Positions 12,054 through 23,800 of a stretch of 64,000 bases of DNA are shown piece by piece. The stretch lies in contig CM070723.1 in the NCBI GenBank assembly GCA_036346275.1, positions 49,120,743 to 49,184,742 of the forward strand, in the 5' to 3' direction. The notes below the pieces were generated by a model. The model saw nothing but the letters and a program-made list of their open reading frames with translations, was not told where the DNA came from and did not search any database. The position numbers and the translations under genes were made by a program. Source of the DNA: Otatea glauca. Its lineage: Eukaryota > Streptophyta > Magnoliopsida > Poales > Poaceae. Within the stretch, counting starts at the first letter, position 1. Every line of letters begins with the position of its first letter.

Positions 12054-12061
12054 TATTTATA
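12054..12061 (-). promoter_or_regulatory. TATA box of the ELIP gene
   Basis: TATAAATA on the minus strand, about 170 bp upstream of the ELIP start codon. This implies a transcription start near 12025 and a 5' UTR of about 140 bp. Confidence 0.7.
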
Positions 12062-12176
12062 GTGGGGTGGCAGGGGGAGCCCGTGACGAGGTGGCCGGTG
12101 GCCGCGGCGGCGTCCACGTCGCCGAGCACTCCCCGGCCATAAAATTCAGACCAAGATCGACAGTAAAAGTACACAT

Positions 12177-12182
12177 GCCGAC
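12177..12182 (+). promoter_or_regulatory. DRE/CRT core in the ELIP promoter
   Basis: GCCGAC is the core bound by DREB/CBF factors. It lies about 120 bp upstream of the ELIP TATA box and is followed directly by GTGG, giving an overlapping ACGTGG motif. It fits cold or drought induction, but a 6-bp match alone is weak evidence. Confidence 0.4.
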
Positions 12183-12414
12183 GTGGGCCAAGGCGGGTTC
12201 ACGTCCGTGGAGCTGGGTGATTGGGTCACGACGTGGACGGCGAAGCCACCGTGCCGTGCAGAGGCCTCCGATCCGTCCGGCGCCTTCGCCAAAAAGAAAA
12301 AAGTTGTAGAAAACTCCAGAACGAACCCAGCAGGGCCGGATAACATACATACATACATGGATGACTCGCCCGAATACGTATGGTATACGTACGTAGTAAG
12401 AACGAGTGTATGGG

Positions 12415-12424
12415 GCCACGTGTC
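12415..12424 (-). promoter_or_regulatory. ABRE/G-box in the ELIP promoter
   Basis: The minus strand reads GACACGTGGC, a full ABRE containing the G-box CACGTG. Such sites bind bZIP factors (ABF, HY5) in ABA- and light-responsive promoters. It is about 360 bp upstream of the TATA box. Confidence 0.5.
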
Positions 12425-12602
12425 AGTGACGATTCGAAGGCAGTAGAAGAGAGAACAGAAGGCTGTTACGTGATTTGTGTTGAGATATAAAGAACTCTTC
12501 TTCTAATTGTTCAAATATACTATTACTATGTGTCTTTGGGGGCTAATCTTATTAGGGATAAATGTACGGCGAAATAACTGGAGACAGATTTGACGTGAAA
12601 AA

Positions 12603-13694
12603 TGTTGGAAATATTAGGAATTTTCTCAATATTTTAGTCCACAGAATTACGTAAATCATGATTAAACAAAGATGCATTTTTTGTTCAAAGCCAAAGGTAC
12701 TAGATAACAAATTATCTATCTCATACGCAAAGACTAATGAACAAGAAATCAGCATGAATAAAACACGGTATAAGTTAATATACCCTTGAGCCGGTGCCAC
12801 CGTTAGCACAGCAGCAGTGTAACATTCTCGTTCGCCATGACGGTCGAAGTGAGACGATCACAGGTTGTCGCGATGAAGAGGTTGATGCGGTCGCGACGCG
12901 TTGCAAAGTGCGGATGCGCTTCAGAACACCTTTCGGCGATCGCGTGGTCGCTCCCAAAACCTTATCGGCCTTCTATCTCGAGCAAGATCTCAAGAAGGGC
13001 GAGGTTCCGAGGCTGCGCTTCCTCTCGCTACTTGTGCGCGCAAAAGCAGAGGCGGGAATGCAAAGGACAGCAGAACAAAGGATGAATGGAGTCTGCGTGG
13101 GAGAGTTCTGCGGTGAAGAAAAGCACGGTACCGTGGCTCTCCTTATATAGCCTCGCGACATGCAACGGCGAGAGCCGGCCATTACCGACCATCAACTCGG
13201 TAGCCGTTACGAGAATCAAGCGACCATTATGCCACCATCAACCACGTCCGTTACGGTAATCGGCGGCGATTCTGGTCACATTAATCACTGCGATTCTTGG
13301 TCATATTGACTATCGAAACGGCAAAACAAACCGCTCCGCCCAAAGACATCACGTCCGGATCGGCTGCTGCTGCGCGCACGCGCACGCCCACGCCACGCCA
13401 CGCCACGTCACGTCTCGACTCGACTCGACTCGACTTCACACGCCACGCCACGCCTCGCCTCGGCTCGGCTCGGCTCGGCTCGGCTCGGCTCGGCGCGCGC
13501 GCGCGCGTGTGGCACAGCCTTTACCCTTTTCCACCTTGCTAATTGAGAGACACACAACTCAACTATTTAAGTTGGTCAAACCTTCTCTCAATTACCCATA
13601 TGGTACTAAACCAATTTCATGACTCCTAGTATTCTAATGGGCCTTTTGGAATTTCTATTAAATTAATTATGGGCCATCCCATAATAATCTAACA
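12603..13694 (-). repeat. 3' LTR of the Copia element (1092 bp)
   Basis: Direct repeat of 18128-19043, read on the minus strand. It includes a GC-rich microsatellite stretch at about 13380-13510 with repeated CACGC, CTCGA and CTCGG units and a final (CG)n run, which the other LTR has in a different, shorter form. The copy of the gag start region is frame-broken here. Confidence 0.9.
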
Positions 13695-14399
13695 ATCCCC
13701 ACCAAATTTCAAAGACACATTTGAAATACTCTCGATTCAATGTAGTTTGATATACGGTTTTTCGATGGAGACTGTTAAGTTGAACTTCCATCTAGAACAA
13801 AAGTTACACTCATCCACAATGAACAATGGACTATGCCTTGAATTGACAGTTTTGTGCGAACAAGTTTCACCAAAGTCCTTATCGATACTAGGTCGCTAAA
13901 TGCATCCCCTCGGTTTGGAGCTTATAAGTCATACTCCTTAGCCTTTCATGAGCCTCTAGAGATCACCCAATCTCATAGGCTGTGACTAGCGAATGAACTC
14001 GTATAGGTGTATTCCTCATAAGATGTTACGTAGGACAACATCTCGCTTATCAAAGCCACTCGGAATACATTAAGGTATAACCAACCTGCCATACAGAATA
14101 GGAGAGTTATTACATCTCAAACGGAGTGGGCTAAATAGATGTACTCTCCTCTCGGCCATCACTAGCTTGTCTCAACATCCTAATTCACGGGATCTCCGAT
14201 CAAATAGGATGAGTTACCACTAAGACATGACTTTATGTGGGTCTCAAGCCCATCTCCCTCGATGCTTCATCTATCACATTCCGTGATAGTCCCTTTGTAA
14301 AAGGATCGCCAAGTTTTTAGCCGTCGGACATAGTCCAACGCTATAACTCCGAGTTTCTCATTTTCTGACAGACTTCAACCGCCTCTTAACGTGCCTTGA

Positions 14400-17300
14400 T
14401 GACTTCATATTATCCTTAGAATCGTTCACCTTGACAATCACCGTCGATTGTCACAGTTCAAAAGAATAGCGCACCGGTTTCTCAACTACCGGTAAGTCCT
14501 TCACAAGTTCACGCAGCCGATCGGCTTCCACGAGGCGGTATCTAATGCCGTGAGTTCGCTTCCATTGTAGACCTCGTTAAGATGGTGCGCTTGCAAGACT
14601 TCAAGAAACAGCTCCACCACCCAATGTGAACACATATCCACTTGTGGCTTTTATTTCATCAAGATCGATATCCGGTTTGAATCACTATAACCCTCAATTA
14701 CCCTAGGGTACCCGGTGTAGTGAATTCCATAACTTGATGTCCCTTTTAGATAGCGCATTACTCTCTCAAGAGCATGCCAATGATTATCTCCCGGGTTTGA
14801 GACAAACCGACTTAGTTTGCTCACAGCAAACGAGATATCAGGCATTGTTGCACTAGCTAAATACATCAACGAACCAATGATTTGGGAATATCTCAATTGA
14901 TCCTTTGCTATTCGTTGGTTCTTTCGTAATAGCACACTTGGATCATACGGTGTTGGAGCAGGTTTGCAATCGCTATAGCCAAAGCGACTCAACACCTTTT
15001 CCACATAATGGGACTGCTCAAGAGTAATCCCACCGTCACCTTCTCTTAACAATTTAATGTTTAAGATGATATCCGCTACTCCCAAATCTTTCATTTCAAA
15101 GTTTTCAGACAAGAAGTCCTTGACTTCCTTAATCACATTAAGGTTCGTCCCAAAGATCAGTATGTCATCAACATACAGACACGTAATCACTCCTTCACCC
15201 CCACCATAGCGGTAATACACATATTTGTCGACTTCATTCACAACAAAGCCGCGAGATGTTAAAGTTCTCATCGAACTTCTCGTACAACGCTAGGTGCTTG
15301 CTTAAGGCCATACAAAGACTTCAACAACCTACACACTTTTCCTTCATGACCCTTTACTACAAATCCATCAGTGATCCATATAGATTTCCTCTTCCAACTC
15401 TCCATTAAGGAAAGCCGTCTTTACATCCATCGATGAATGATCGGACCGTAGGAGGCAGCCAAAGACAGTAGTACTCTAATAGTAGTCAATCCGCAATGGT
15501 GAGTAAGTATCAAAGAAGTCCTCGCCTTCTTTCTCGGTATAACCCTTGGCCACAAGCCTTGCCTTGTACTTTTCAATCGTACCATCGGGCCTTAGCTTTT
15601 CTTGAACACCCACTTACATCCTACTGAGTTTACACCCATATGGACGTTCAACAACTTCCCAAGTTCCATTGCTCAAGATGGAATTCATCTCACTCTGGAC
15701 CGCTTCCTTCCAATAGTCAGCGTCCTGCGATGAATAAGCCTCCTCAATGGTTCTTGGAGTATCATCCACTAGATATACAATGAAGTCATCACCAAAAGAA
15801 TTTGTAGTCCTTAGTCTCTTACTCTTACGAATTACTTCATTGCCCTCATCTATTGGATTTTCCTCAAAATGGGCTCAATTTGTATAGGAGTGGAAGGTTT
15901 AGGAGAGAAGATAGATTCTTGGCCAGATGAGCTAAGTGTCTCTTTCATAGGAAATAAGTCCTCAAAGAATGTGGCATCATTGGACTCAAAAATTGTACCT
16001 TCATTCATATCAGGTACTCCAGATTTTACTATTAAGAATCTATATCCAACGCTGTGAAAAGCATAACCAATGAAGACACAATCAACGGTTTTTGGTCCAA
16101 GTTTACGCTTCTTTGGGATAGGCACATTCACTTTAGCCAAACAAACCCCAAGCACGTAAATAAGAGAAATTTAATCTTTTCCTCTCCCATTCCTCGAATG
16201 GTGTGATTTCTTTATTCTTTGTAGGAACCTGTTTAGGACATGACAAGCGATCAATATAGCCTCACCCCACCATTCCTTGGAAAGTCCCGCTGTTTCTAAC
16301 ATGGCGTTAACCATCTCAGTTAGAGTACGGTTCTTTCTTTCGGCAACCCCATTTGATTGGGGCGAATAGGGAGGCGTCCTCTCATGGATTATTCCATGTT
16401 CCTCACAGAATAAATTAAACTCATTAGAAAAGTATTCTCCACCACGATCTAACCTAACCCGTTTGATTTTTCTCTCAAGTTGGTTCTCAGCTTCAGCTTT
16501 ATAGATCTTAAAATAGTGAAAAGCCTCATCTTTTGACTTTAATAAATACACATAGCAATATCTAGTAGAATCATCAATCAAAGTCATGAAATACCTCTTA
16601 CCACCCTTTGTCAACTCCCCGTTCATCTCGCATAAATCGGTATGAACTAGTTCTAACGGTGCCAAGTTTCTCGCCTCTGCTGCTTTGTGAGGCTTGCAAG
16701 GTTGCTTAGATTGCACACATACTTGACACTTAGAACCTTTGACTTGGGTGAATTTTGGGATTAAATTCATACTGGCTAACCGCATCATGCAACCAAGATT
16801 AATATGACAAAGTCGTGAATGCCAAACATCAGTCTCATGATTACAAACATGATTCACAATTTTATTCATGTCCGTCAAAGACAAGCGGAACAAGCCTTCG
16901 CTCTCGTAGCCTTTTCCAATAAAGGTTCCAATTTTAGAAACAACACATTTATTGGATTCAAAAACTAGCTTAAAACCATCTCTACACAATAGAGACCACG
17001 ACAAGGTTTTTATTTATCGCGGGCACGTGATGCACGTTCCTCGATCGCACGACTTTTCACAAGTAAACTTCAAGTCAATCTGTGCCGACTCCACGTACAA
17101 ATGCTGCGACCCATTCCCCATCAACACGGAGGTAGCCCTGCGACTGGTAAGAAGAGAATAAGGATCTCACAAGACAAACATGTATATTGGCCCCGTGTCA
17201 ATCCACCAATCAGTGAACGACATACCGATAGAACGGTAGGTATTGAAACATACCGGATGTTCCTCCTCGAGATTGCCAATAACAACGCTATGCACTTTTT
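14400..17300 (-). pseudogene. Copia pol remnant (protease, integrase, RT, RNase H)
   Basis: Reading leftward from about 17230: a protease active-site phrase WWIDTG; the GAG-pre-integrase motif DVWHSRLCHIN (about 16880); an integrase core with LVHTDLCEM, LIDDSTRYCYVYL and RLDRGGEY, the three acidic positions; a capsid-to-RT linker (15850-16155); then RT with LYVDDILIFG (about 15180), the conserved YVDD box, and LGVADIILNIKL. The RNase H end near 14450-14650 is recognisable as ATSGYVFTLGG. Stops and frameshifts interrupt it at several points, notably 17100-17160, 16155-16170, 15270-15850 and 14650. It is a fossil polyprotein. Confidence 0.88.
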
Positions 17301-17304
17301 TCGC

Positions 17305-18364
17305 TTATTGTCTTTGCGACGTGGCAATCCTTTGCCCAATGATCGCATCATTCTGAGACAAACCAGTTTCCCTTTCCTTTATTCTTCTTCTTCTTGAAGC
17401 TAGTAGTTTGAGCGGCCTTGTTCTTGTTCTCGTGCTTTTGGACTTATTTTTATTCTTCTTGTTGAATTGAAAGATTTTCTTTTGTACCACATTGGCACTA
17501 GAACTTTCTTTCCCACGTATATCTTTTGCCCTCGCTTTCTCCTCAACATTTAGAGACCCAATGAGACCAGCAACGCTGAACTCTTGTCTCTTGTGTTTTA
17601 GAGTAGTGGAAAAATCCCTCCAAGAAGGTGGTAGCTTCGCTATGATGCATCCCGCCACAAACTTGTCGGGTAATGCACATGTAAAATTCTCAAGTTCTTT
17701 CGCAAAAGCTTGAACCTCATGAGCCTGTTCTACTACAGAGTGGTCATCAACCATCTTGTAGTCATGAAACTGCTCCATGACATAGAGTTCACTGCCCGCG
17801 TCAGAGACTCCGAATTTTGCCTCAAGTGCATCCCACATTTCTTTACCACTTGGCAAAATCATGTACACATCAACAAGATTTTCTCCAAGAACACTAATCA
17901 CGGCGCTCGAACAAGTTATCCGCAGCCGTGAAGGCACTCTCCTGCTCAGGAGAGAGCCCACCCTCAGGCTGTGGTTTGCCTTGCGCAACGTGATACACGT
18001 TCATGGCAGTCAACCACAAAATCATCTTGGCGCGCCAACGCTTGTAATTTGCGCCGTCAAATATAGTTGGCTTAAGCGCGGCAGCGAAACCAGTAGTTGT
18101 AAAATTCCTAGGATAAGGTTTTTGGATTGTTAGAAATATTAGGAATTTTCTCAATATTTTAATCCACAGAATTACGTAAATCATGATTAAACAAAGATGC
18201 ATTTTTTGTTCAAAGCCAAAGGTACTAGATAACAAATTATCTATCTCATACGCAAAGACTAATGAACAAGAAATCAGCATGAATAAAACACGGTATAAGT
18301 TAATATACCCTTGAGCCGGTGCCACCGTTGGCACAGGCGCAGGCAGAACATTCTCGTTCGCCAT
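17305..18364 (-). pseudogene. Copia gag remnant, with its start codon in the LTR and an apparent intron
   Basis: The first 18 codons (from ATG at 18364, MANENVLPAPVPTV...) lie inside the 5' LTR. A GT-AG intron at 18308-18108 joins them in frame to NFTTTGFAAALKPTIFDG, restoring an uninterrupted Copia gag N-terminus. Further on, LPSGKEMWDALEAKFG and LPPSWRDFSTTLKHKR match the Copia gag core. A one-base frameshift near 17895 splits the frame, and the zinc-knuckle region near 17340 is eroded and holds a stop codon. Confidence 0.82.
18108..18308 (-). other. Predicted intron spanning the LTR/internal boundary of the Copia element
   Basis: The minus strand reads CAAGG|GTATATTAAC at the donor and TTATCCTAG|GAATTT at the acceptor. 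The 201-bp interval happens to be open, but its translation does not look like gag, while its removal restores the gag reading frame. The LTR end (18128) lies inside it. Confidence 0.6.
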
Positions 18365-19043
18365 GACGGTCGAAGTAGACGATCACAGGTTGTCGCAGTG
18401 AAGAGGTTGATGCAGTGCAGATGCGCTTCCAGGAACACCTTTCGAGCAGTCGCGTGGTCGCTCCCCAAAACCTTATCGGCCTTCTATCTCGAGCAAGATC
18501 TCAAGAAGGGCGTGCAACGGGCAGGAGCCGGCCATTACCAGCCATCAACTCAGGTAGCCGTTACCAGTAACCGACGACCATTATGCCAGCCATCAACCAC
18601 GTCCGTTACGGTAATCGGCGGAAGCATCTGGTCACATTAATCATCGCGTTATCTGGTCATATTGACTACTGAAACGGCAAAACAAACCGCTCCCGCCCAT
18701 CACATCACGTCCGGCTTGGCTTGGCTTGGCCTGGCCTGCGCTGCGCACGTCACGTCACGTCACGTCACGTCACGACTCGACTCGACTCGCGACTCGCGAT
18801 CTTTTCGCGACTCGCGACACGCACACACGCCTCGGCTCGGCTCGGCTCGGGCGGCAGGTGGCATGACCTTTACCCTTTTCCACCTTGCTAATTGAGAGAC
18901 ACACAACTCAACTATTTAAGTTGGTCAAACCTTCTCTCAATTACCCATATGGTACTAAACCAATTTCATGACTCCTAGTATTCTAATGGGCCTTTTGGAA
19001 TTTCTATTAAATTAATTATGGGCCATCCCATAATAATCTAACA
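18128..19043 (-). repeat. 5' LTR of the Copia element (916 bp)
   Basis: On the minus strand it begins TGTTAGATTATTATGGG and ends TATTTCTAACA. It contains short CACGT, GACTC and CTCGG repeats at about 18715-18850. It holds the gag ATG at 18364. Confidence 0.9.
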
Positions 19044-19048
19044 AAAAA

Positions 19049-19881
19049 ACCCTTGTGAAAAAAATCATAGTAAACAATCCACCATAATACCTCAACGATT
19101 ATAAGTACAGGAGTTGGCTTATATAGCAAAAGAGTTCTAGTTATAGATGATTTGAACTAACAACCTATTTGAATAGAATCAAAATATATGGTAGGTTGAG
19201 ATATTTGAGTTATCTCTAACAAATCCGAATCTATCTTTGTTAGATCTTTTACTATAAATATGACATCATCTTTGCACATAAAAATCAATCTAATAAAAGA
19301 GAAAAGTTTTATCTCTATATTGTGTATGTGTTTGATCCACGGCAGAATTGTTGGTTAATTGCATGCATACTTTTCTTGCTAGCTGGTGCTATGTACGTAT
19401 ATATAAATCTTGTTAACCTTAATGTCCAATCGGGTGAGACCCAGTTCCAAACAAAGGAATTTTACACGAAACACAGTTCAACTCTTGTGAAAATTTAATC
19501 ATGACTTAATCAACTCTATAATTCAAAAAACATAGATGTCTATGGTATTCTAGTTCGGGGATGAGGATAAGGTAGAAGCAATAAATTAGCGCACGACACC
19601 TTTCAAGACGAATTGTGGAATAAAATGGGATTTTAACTTAGCATCTATCAATATTATAATAAGAAAGAGATGAAAATGCTACACAACTTCATATTTTAAG
19701 ACGATCCTGATCAGACAAGCTGTTGCCTCGATGCATCTAGAAAGTTTAGATATTCAATTACTAAATTTATAACTTGTTGTGCCTTATAAATGTCATTGTA
19801 GAAATACCTAAGCAGAAGAAAATTTTGAACAACGTATACTAATGACGGAAGTTCTGCTGGGGGTGTAGAGAAAAAAAGAGG
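19049..19881. other. AT-rich intergenic stretch
   Basis: No gene, splice structure or clear terminal repeat was recognised. Short open frames here lack any family resemblance. Confidence 0.4.
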
Positions 19882-20136
19882 ATCACAAACGATTCTATTT
19901 AGAAACCGTCTGTGATGTTTAAGTATCACAGACGGTTCTATTTAGAAACCGTCTGTGATATTGTAGTATCACAGACGGTTTCTAACTGGAACCGTCCGTG
20001 ATGTTCAACATCACCGACGGTTTGAAAACCGTCTGTAATATGCTGTTATATCACTAACATAAGGTCATAGACGGTTCAAAAAACTGTCTGTGATGATAAT
20101 TTCAAACCGTTTGTGATGGTATAATCTGTAGTAGTG
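19882..20136 (-). mobile_element. CACTA (En/Spm) transposon terminus with subterminal repeats
   Basis: The right edge reads CTGTAGTAGTG, the complement of the CACTACTACAG terminus. Inward from it lie about eight copies of the 12-14-bp subterminal motif TCACAGACGGTTT and its inverse AAACCGTCTGTGA, closely spaced over 240 bp. The opposite terminus was not found, so this is a fragment or deleted end. Confidence 0.75.
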
Positions 20137-20442
20137 TTCGTACATCCAATCAACGCAACTAGAACGAAAACAAATATACAATTAATAATAGCAAAAACAG
20201 ATAAACAATTGACGCAAGAGATGAGAGATAGCAATCTGGCTATCTTCTTCATTCCAATGATTTTCTTCTTATACATAATATAACAATCTCTTCCCTATTT
20301 ATAGATTAATAACCCTTCTAGGAATTTGGTATACGCGTCCACCTCTTCTAAGCAGAAGTAAAAACTCGGGTGGGGCCCACATAGGGCAACTGCACCCTTC
20401 ACCTTCTCCATAGAGGATGGTTTCGTAACACCCCCCTTGGCA
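20135..20442 (-). mobile_element. Copia 3' LTR (about 298 bp) with polypurine tract
   Basis: On the minus strand, TGTTACGAAACC starts the LTR at 20432 and it ends ATGTACGAACA at 20135. Directly before it lies AAGGGGGG (20433-20440), a typical polypurine tract. Its left edge overlaps the CACTA end by two bases. Confidence 0.6.
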
Positions 20443-20569
20443 AATATCATGACATACATATCCTGGTTAAAAACATATATTTGACATTTTCTGAATTACT
20501 ATCCTTCTTGCATAGTATTTGACATTCCAAGGTCAAAATACACGGGATATTTTTCAGGGTAGTGCTCCT

Positions 20570-20848
20570 TTTGAACTTTGCACATCTCTAACTCTAAGTC
20601 GTCTTATTCCAATACCATAAGCACATCTTTTAAATTTAGATGTTGTAAGGATTGAGTAAATAAATCTGCAAGATTTTGATAAGACTTAAATGTACAATAT
20701 CTTCACTTCATCCTTCTTCTAGAGACCATGCGAAAAGAATAATTTAGGTAATAATCATCAATTAATTCCTTCTAGGTAAATCAAAATTAAGACTTTCTGG
20801 TCTAAAATATGATGATTAAAGTTTAACATATATGCTGCCCTTCAATAT
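20570..20848 (-). pseudogene. Degenerate Copia pol C-terminus and trailer
   Basis: Reverse translation gives SKSCRFIYSI and YGIGIRRLRVRDVQSSKG, the damaged end of Copia RNase H (compare ADLFTKSFP...GIGMRRLRDM at 47156). No intact frame remains. Confidence 0.6.
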
Positions 20849-23800
20849 TGAAACAACCGAGAATTTTATTAACTTAAACAGTGTCATTAAATTAATTTAA
20901 CAGTTGTTAATTAAAAGTGAAACAACAACGATTAATTGCATATATTAATTTTTACAAGTCTGTACAATTGAATGGACTGCAGTGCATAAAAATTTTAAAT
21001 TTCAAATTACAACTCAAATTACATAAACGATTAATTGCAGAGCAGAAATAAAATTCTACAAGTTTCTAAAACCTTCTCGCGCCAGATTTCTTTCGCTAAC
21101 CTGCATAACAAATAAATTTGGCAGTCATCAGTAAAAGTAGCAGATCAATATAACAGAATGGAATTAAATAAATTAAATTGAGTTAGAGTTGTCGTCAACA
21201 CGGTATAATTGGTATCGCTCACTGAGGTAACAGATTCATCCGGGGCCAAACCGACACCTCTTACGATTTATTTAGCATCATTCAGCAATTATACAAATTT
21301 TCTCTAAGCCGTAGACGTGCGTATTTTGAAAATATCGTGTAGTAGAAAAATATTTTACCCTAAGTCAGATAGTAAAGTTTGCACAGTAAAAAAATAGATA
21401 TGAGAACACTGTGCATGAAGGACAGCTCAAGGTTCACTGCCTCTAACCAGGAATCCAGAGCCTTCTCGTTTAAGGCAACCCAAGCCTCAAACCATATAAG
21501 CCAAGCCACGAGGATATCACACATATCACCAGAGCTCACAAGCTCAAAGTAAACCGAACACCAGATCACACACAACCAAAGAAGCTCAACCCGGGAGCAA
21601 GCAGGCCAAGATTCTAGGAGCTAGAAGGCAAAGGAGGAGCCCAAGTCCCAGCAAGTCCGTGGAGCAAGAGGAGCACAGCTACCACTGCGACATCTTCACC
21701 AGCACCAAAATCTCACAGCCTGCATTTCTTTTTCTCCCAATCCCAGGTATTCATCCACTTTCCATTTTCCCAGTAGCACAAATATAGTCGTATGCAATAG
21801 CAAAATAGAGTAGCAAGTGAAAATGACAATAGAATGGAAGTGGTCTCAGCTAGCTTTTCATGCACGGGGTTGCACCATGCGTCCCCAAAACCCACACATG
21901 GCTAAAGGTATCGACGCGGTGCCACCCAACCCATGCACCTACTTAGATAATCATCGCAGACCAAAAGTATTGTTGAGCTAAACTTGTTGTGTGAGTCATG
22001 GTCTCTAGTTGCAGTTTGTGTTTTGTTATTGTTTCAGTTTGCATCAGTGTCCAGAGTTGTAACGGTATAGTTGTTGGTTTAGTTAAGATTGCCGGAAGAG
22101 ATACAGTAAGTCATGTCCAGGTAGAATTAGTTGAGTAACAGAGTTAGTTCAGATTTAGTTGAAGTTTTGAGTCTGTTGACAACAGAAAATCTGTAAGCTT
22201 TGTTATAAATAAAGTAAGGAGATAACCATGAAAAGCTGCGGCGGCATTGCAGCACCAAAATTTTGTTTTTTTCGTTTGCTGTTCTCGTGTTCCTCTTAGC
22301 TCTGAACAAATCTGTGTCTATGTTCGGAACTGAGGGTGAATACTAGTTAGCGATACAGAGGTGCTGAATCCAGAGAGGTTTGCAATAGGCTTCAACAAGT
22401 ATTACCTCCTGTTTTTGCAGCAGAACACAATAAAAATGTCGAAATTAGAAAAACAATCTCAGACCCAGGGAGTACCCAACCCTAGACATAGACGGATCAG
22501 AAAGCAACCGAGTAGCTCTGGAGCTTGCACAGAGTGAGCTCGGTCAGTTCACGCGCAAGGCGCCAACTCGGGTGGCTGAGGCAAGTGCGCATAGACCAGG
22601 GGCCGAGCCGACGGCCAGCTTGTGCCCGCGAGGGGAGGCGCGGCACAGGGACCGTGCTTGGGCCGAGTGAGCGCGGGGAGCGGCCAGCCAAGCCGACCGA
22701 GCCGGCGATGGTGGCCGGGAAGTGCGAAAGGGCGGAGGCCCCTGCTGAGTGCGGTTGCGCACGCGCAGGAGGGCAGGGCAGGGCAGGGCCGGGCCGACCC
22801 AGGCCGGCCGAGCTGCAGCTCGGGCCGCCCGAGCCCAGAGCGGAGATGCGGGAGGCCGGGTTGAGAGAGACCGGAGGACGGCCGGAGCCGGTGGCGCGCC
22901 GGCGCAAGCGCCGCAGCGGCCGGCCGATTCGGCAGTAGAGCAAGAGCAAGAGAACCAGGAAATGGGGAAAAGTGAGGAATAGCCAGAGCAAGAAGAAGGC
23001 AAGCCGAACGGACAAGGTCGGCTGGGAGTAGGAAAAAGGCGAACAAGGGGGAGAGAGAGAGAAAAGAAAAGAAAAAGAAGAAAAAAAGAAAGAAAGAGAT
23101 AAATAGGAAAGAAAATTGGGAATTTTCTAAAACGCGTAAAATTGACTAAATAGCCGTAGAAAATAGTCGCAACGCAATTCATACGTGATTAGTCGTGTAA
23201 AAAGGACTACATCTAATAAATTACCAGAATAATAAAAAAATAAGAAAAGAGAAAAACAAGAAAAATTAGATCAATGATAATTCGGCTAAATAAAAATTAT
23301 CTGTATCTGTTCAGGATTCAAAATCAGTCAAATCAATTGAAATCCATTCAAAATGATAATTTTAGTCGGTTGGGCCAATATCTAAAGTGCGGCTAAATAA
23401 AATCAAATAAAGGTCTAAAAATCGCAAAATAAATTTTATAAATCTTAGAATAATGATAAGTGCGGGTTGGACACCTTAAAATCATATAAAAAGTTATCCA
23501 CCACTAAATATGGTATTTATGTAATTTTAGGAATTAAATCTAATTAGATCGTGGAACTGCAAACGGGTGAAGACGATTATTCTGAACAAAATCCAGGCAA
23601 GCATCCATGGCCATGCTTAATTTGATATCAATGAATTATTTGGAATATATGCGGTATCATTAGTGCATGATAAAACGTTGATTTAAGAAAAATCTAAATT
23701 GGTTGTTGAATGTTGGTAAACTGCGGATGCAGTTGTGATTGTTATTTTGGCTCACCCGATAGGTGAAGTCGGGGTAAAGTAAATATGTGATGGGTAGAGG

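Larger units (their letters stand above)
12603..19043 (-). mobile_element. Copia LTR retrotransposon, near complete but inactive (6.4 kb)
   Basis: The two LTRs (12603-13694 and 18128-19043) have TG...CA ends and are flanked by AAAAA on both sides (12598-12602 and 19044-19048). Coding remnants on the minus strand run in Copia order: gag, protease, integrase, reverse transcriptase, RNase H. A purine-rich tract, AATTTGGTGGGGAT on the minus strand, precedes the left (3') LTR. A tRNA primer site starting TGG is not seen next to the right (5') LTR. Several frameshifts and stops make it non-autonomous. It separates the ELIP promoter from the nested transposon zone. Confidence 0.92.

Noticed and set aside
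12018..12450. Several overlapping open frames upstream of ELIP on both strands
   Set aside because: They lie in promoter DNA containing the TATA box, DRE and ABRE and show no family resemblance.
22497..23182. Overlapping open frames of 130-210 codons on both strands
   Set aside because: All fall in the GC-rich block of a solo LTR with exact target duplication; none has a recognisable domain.
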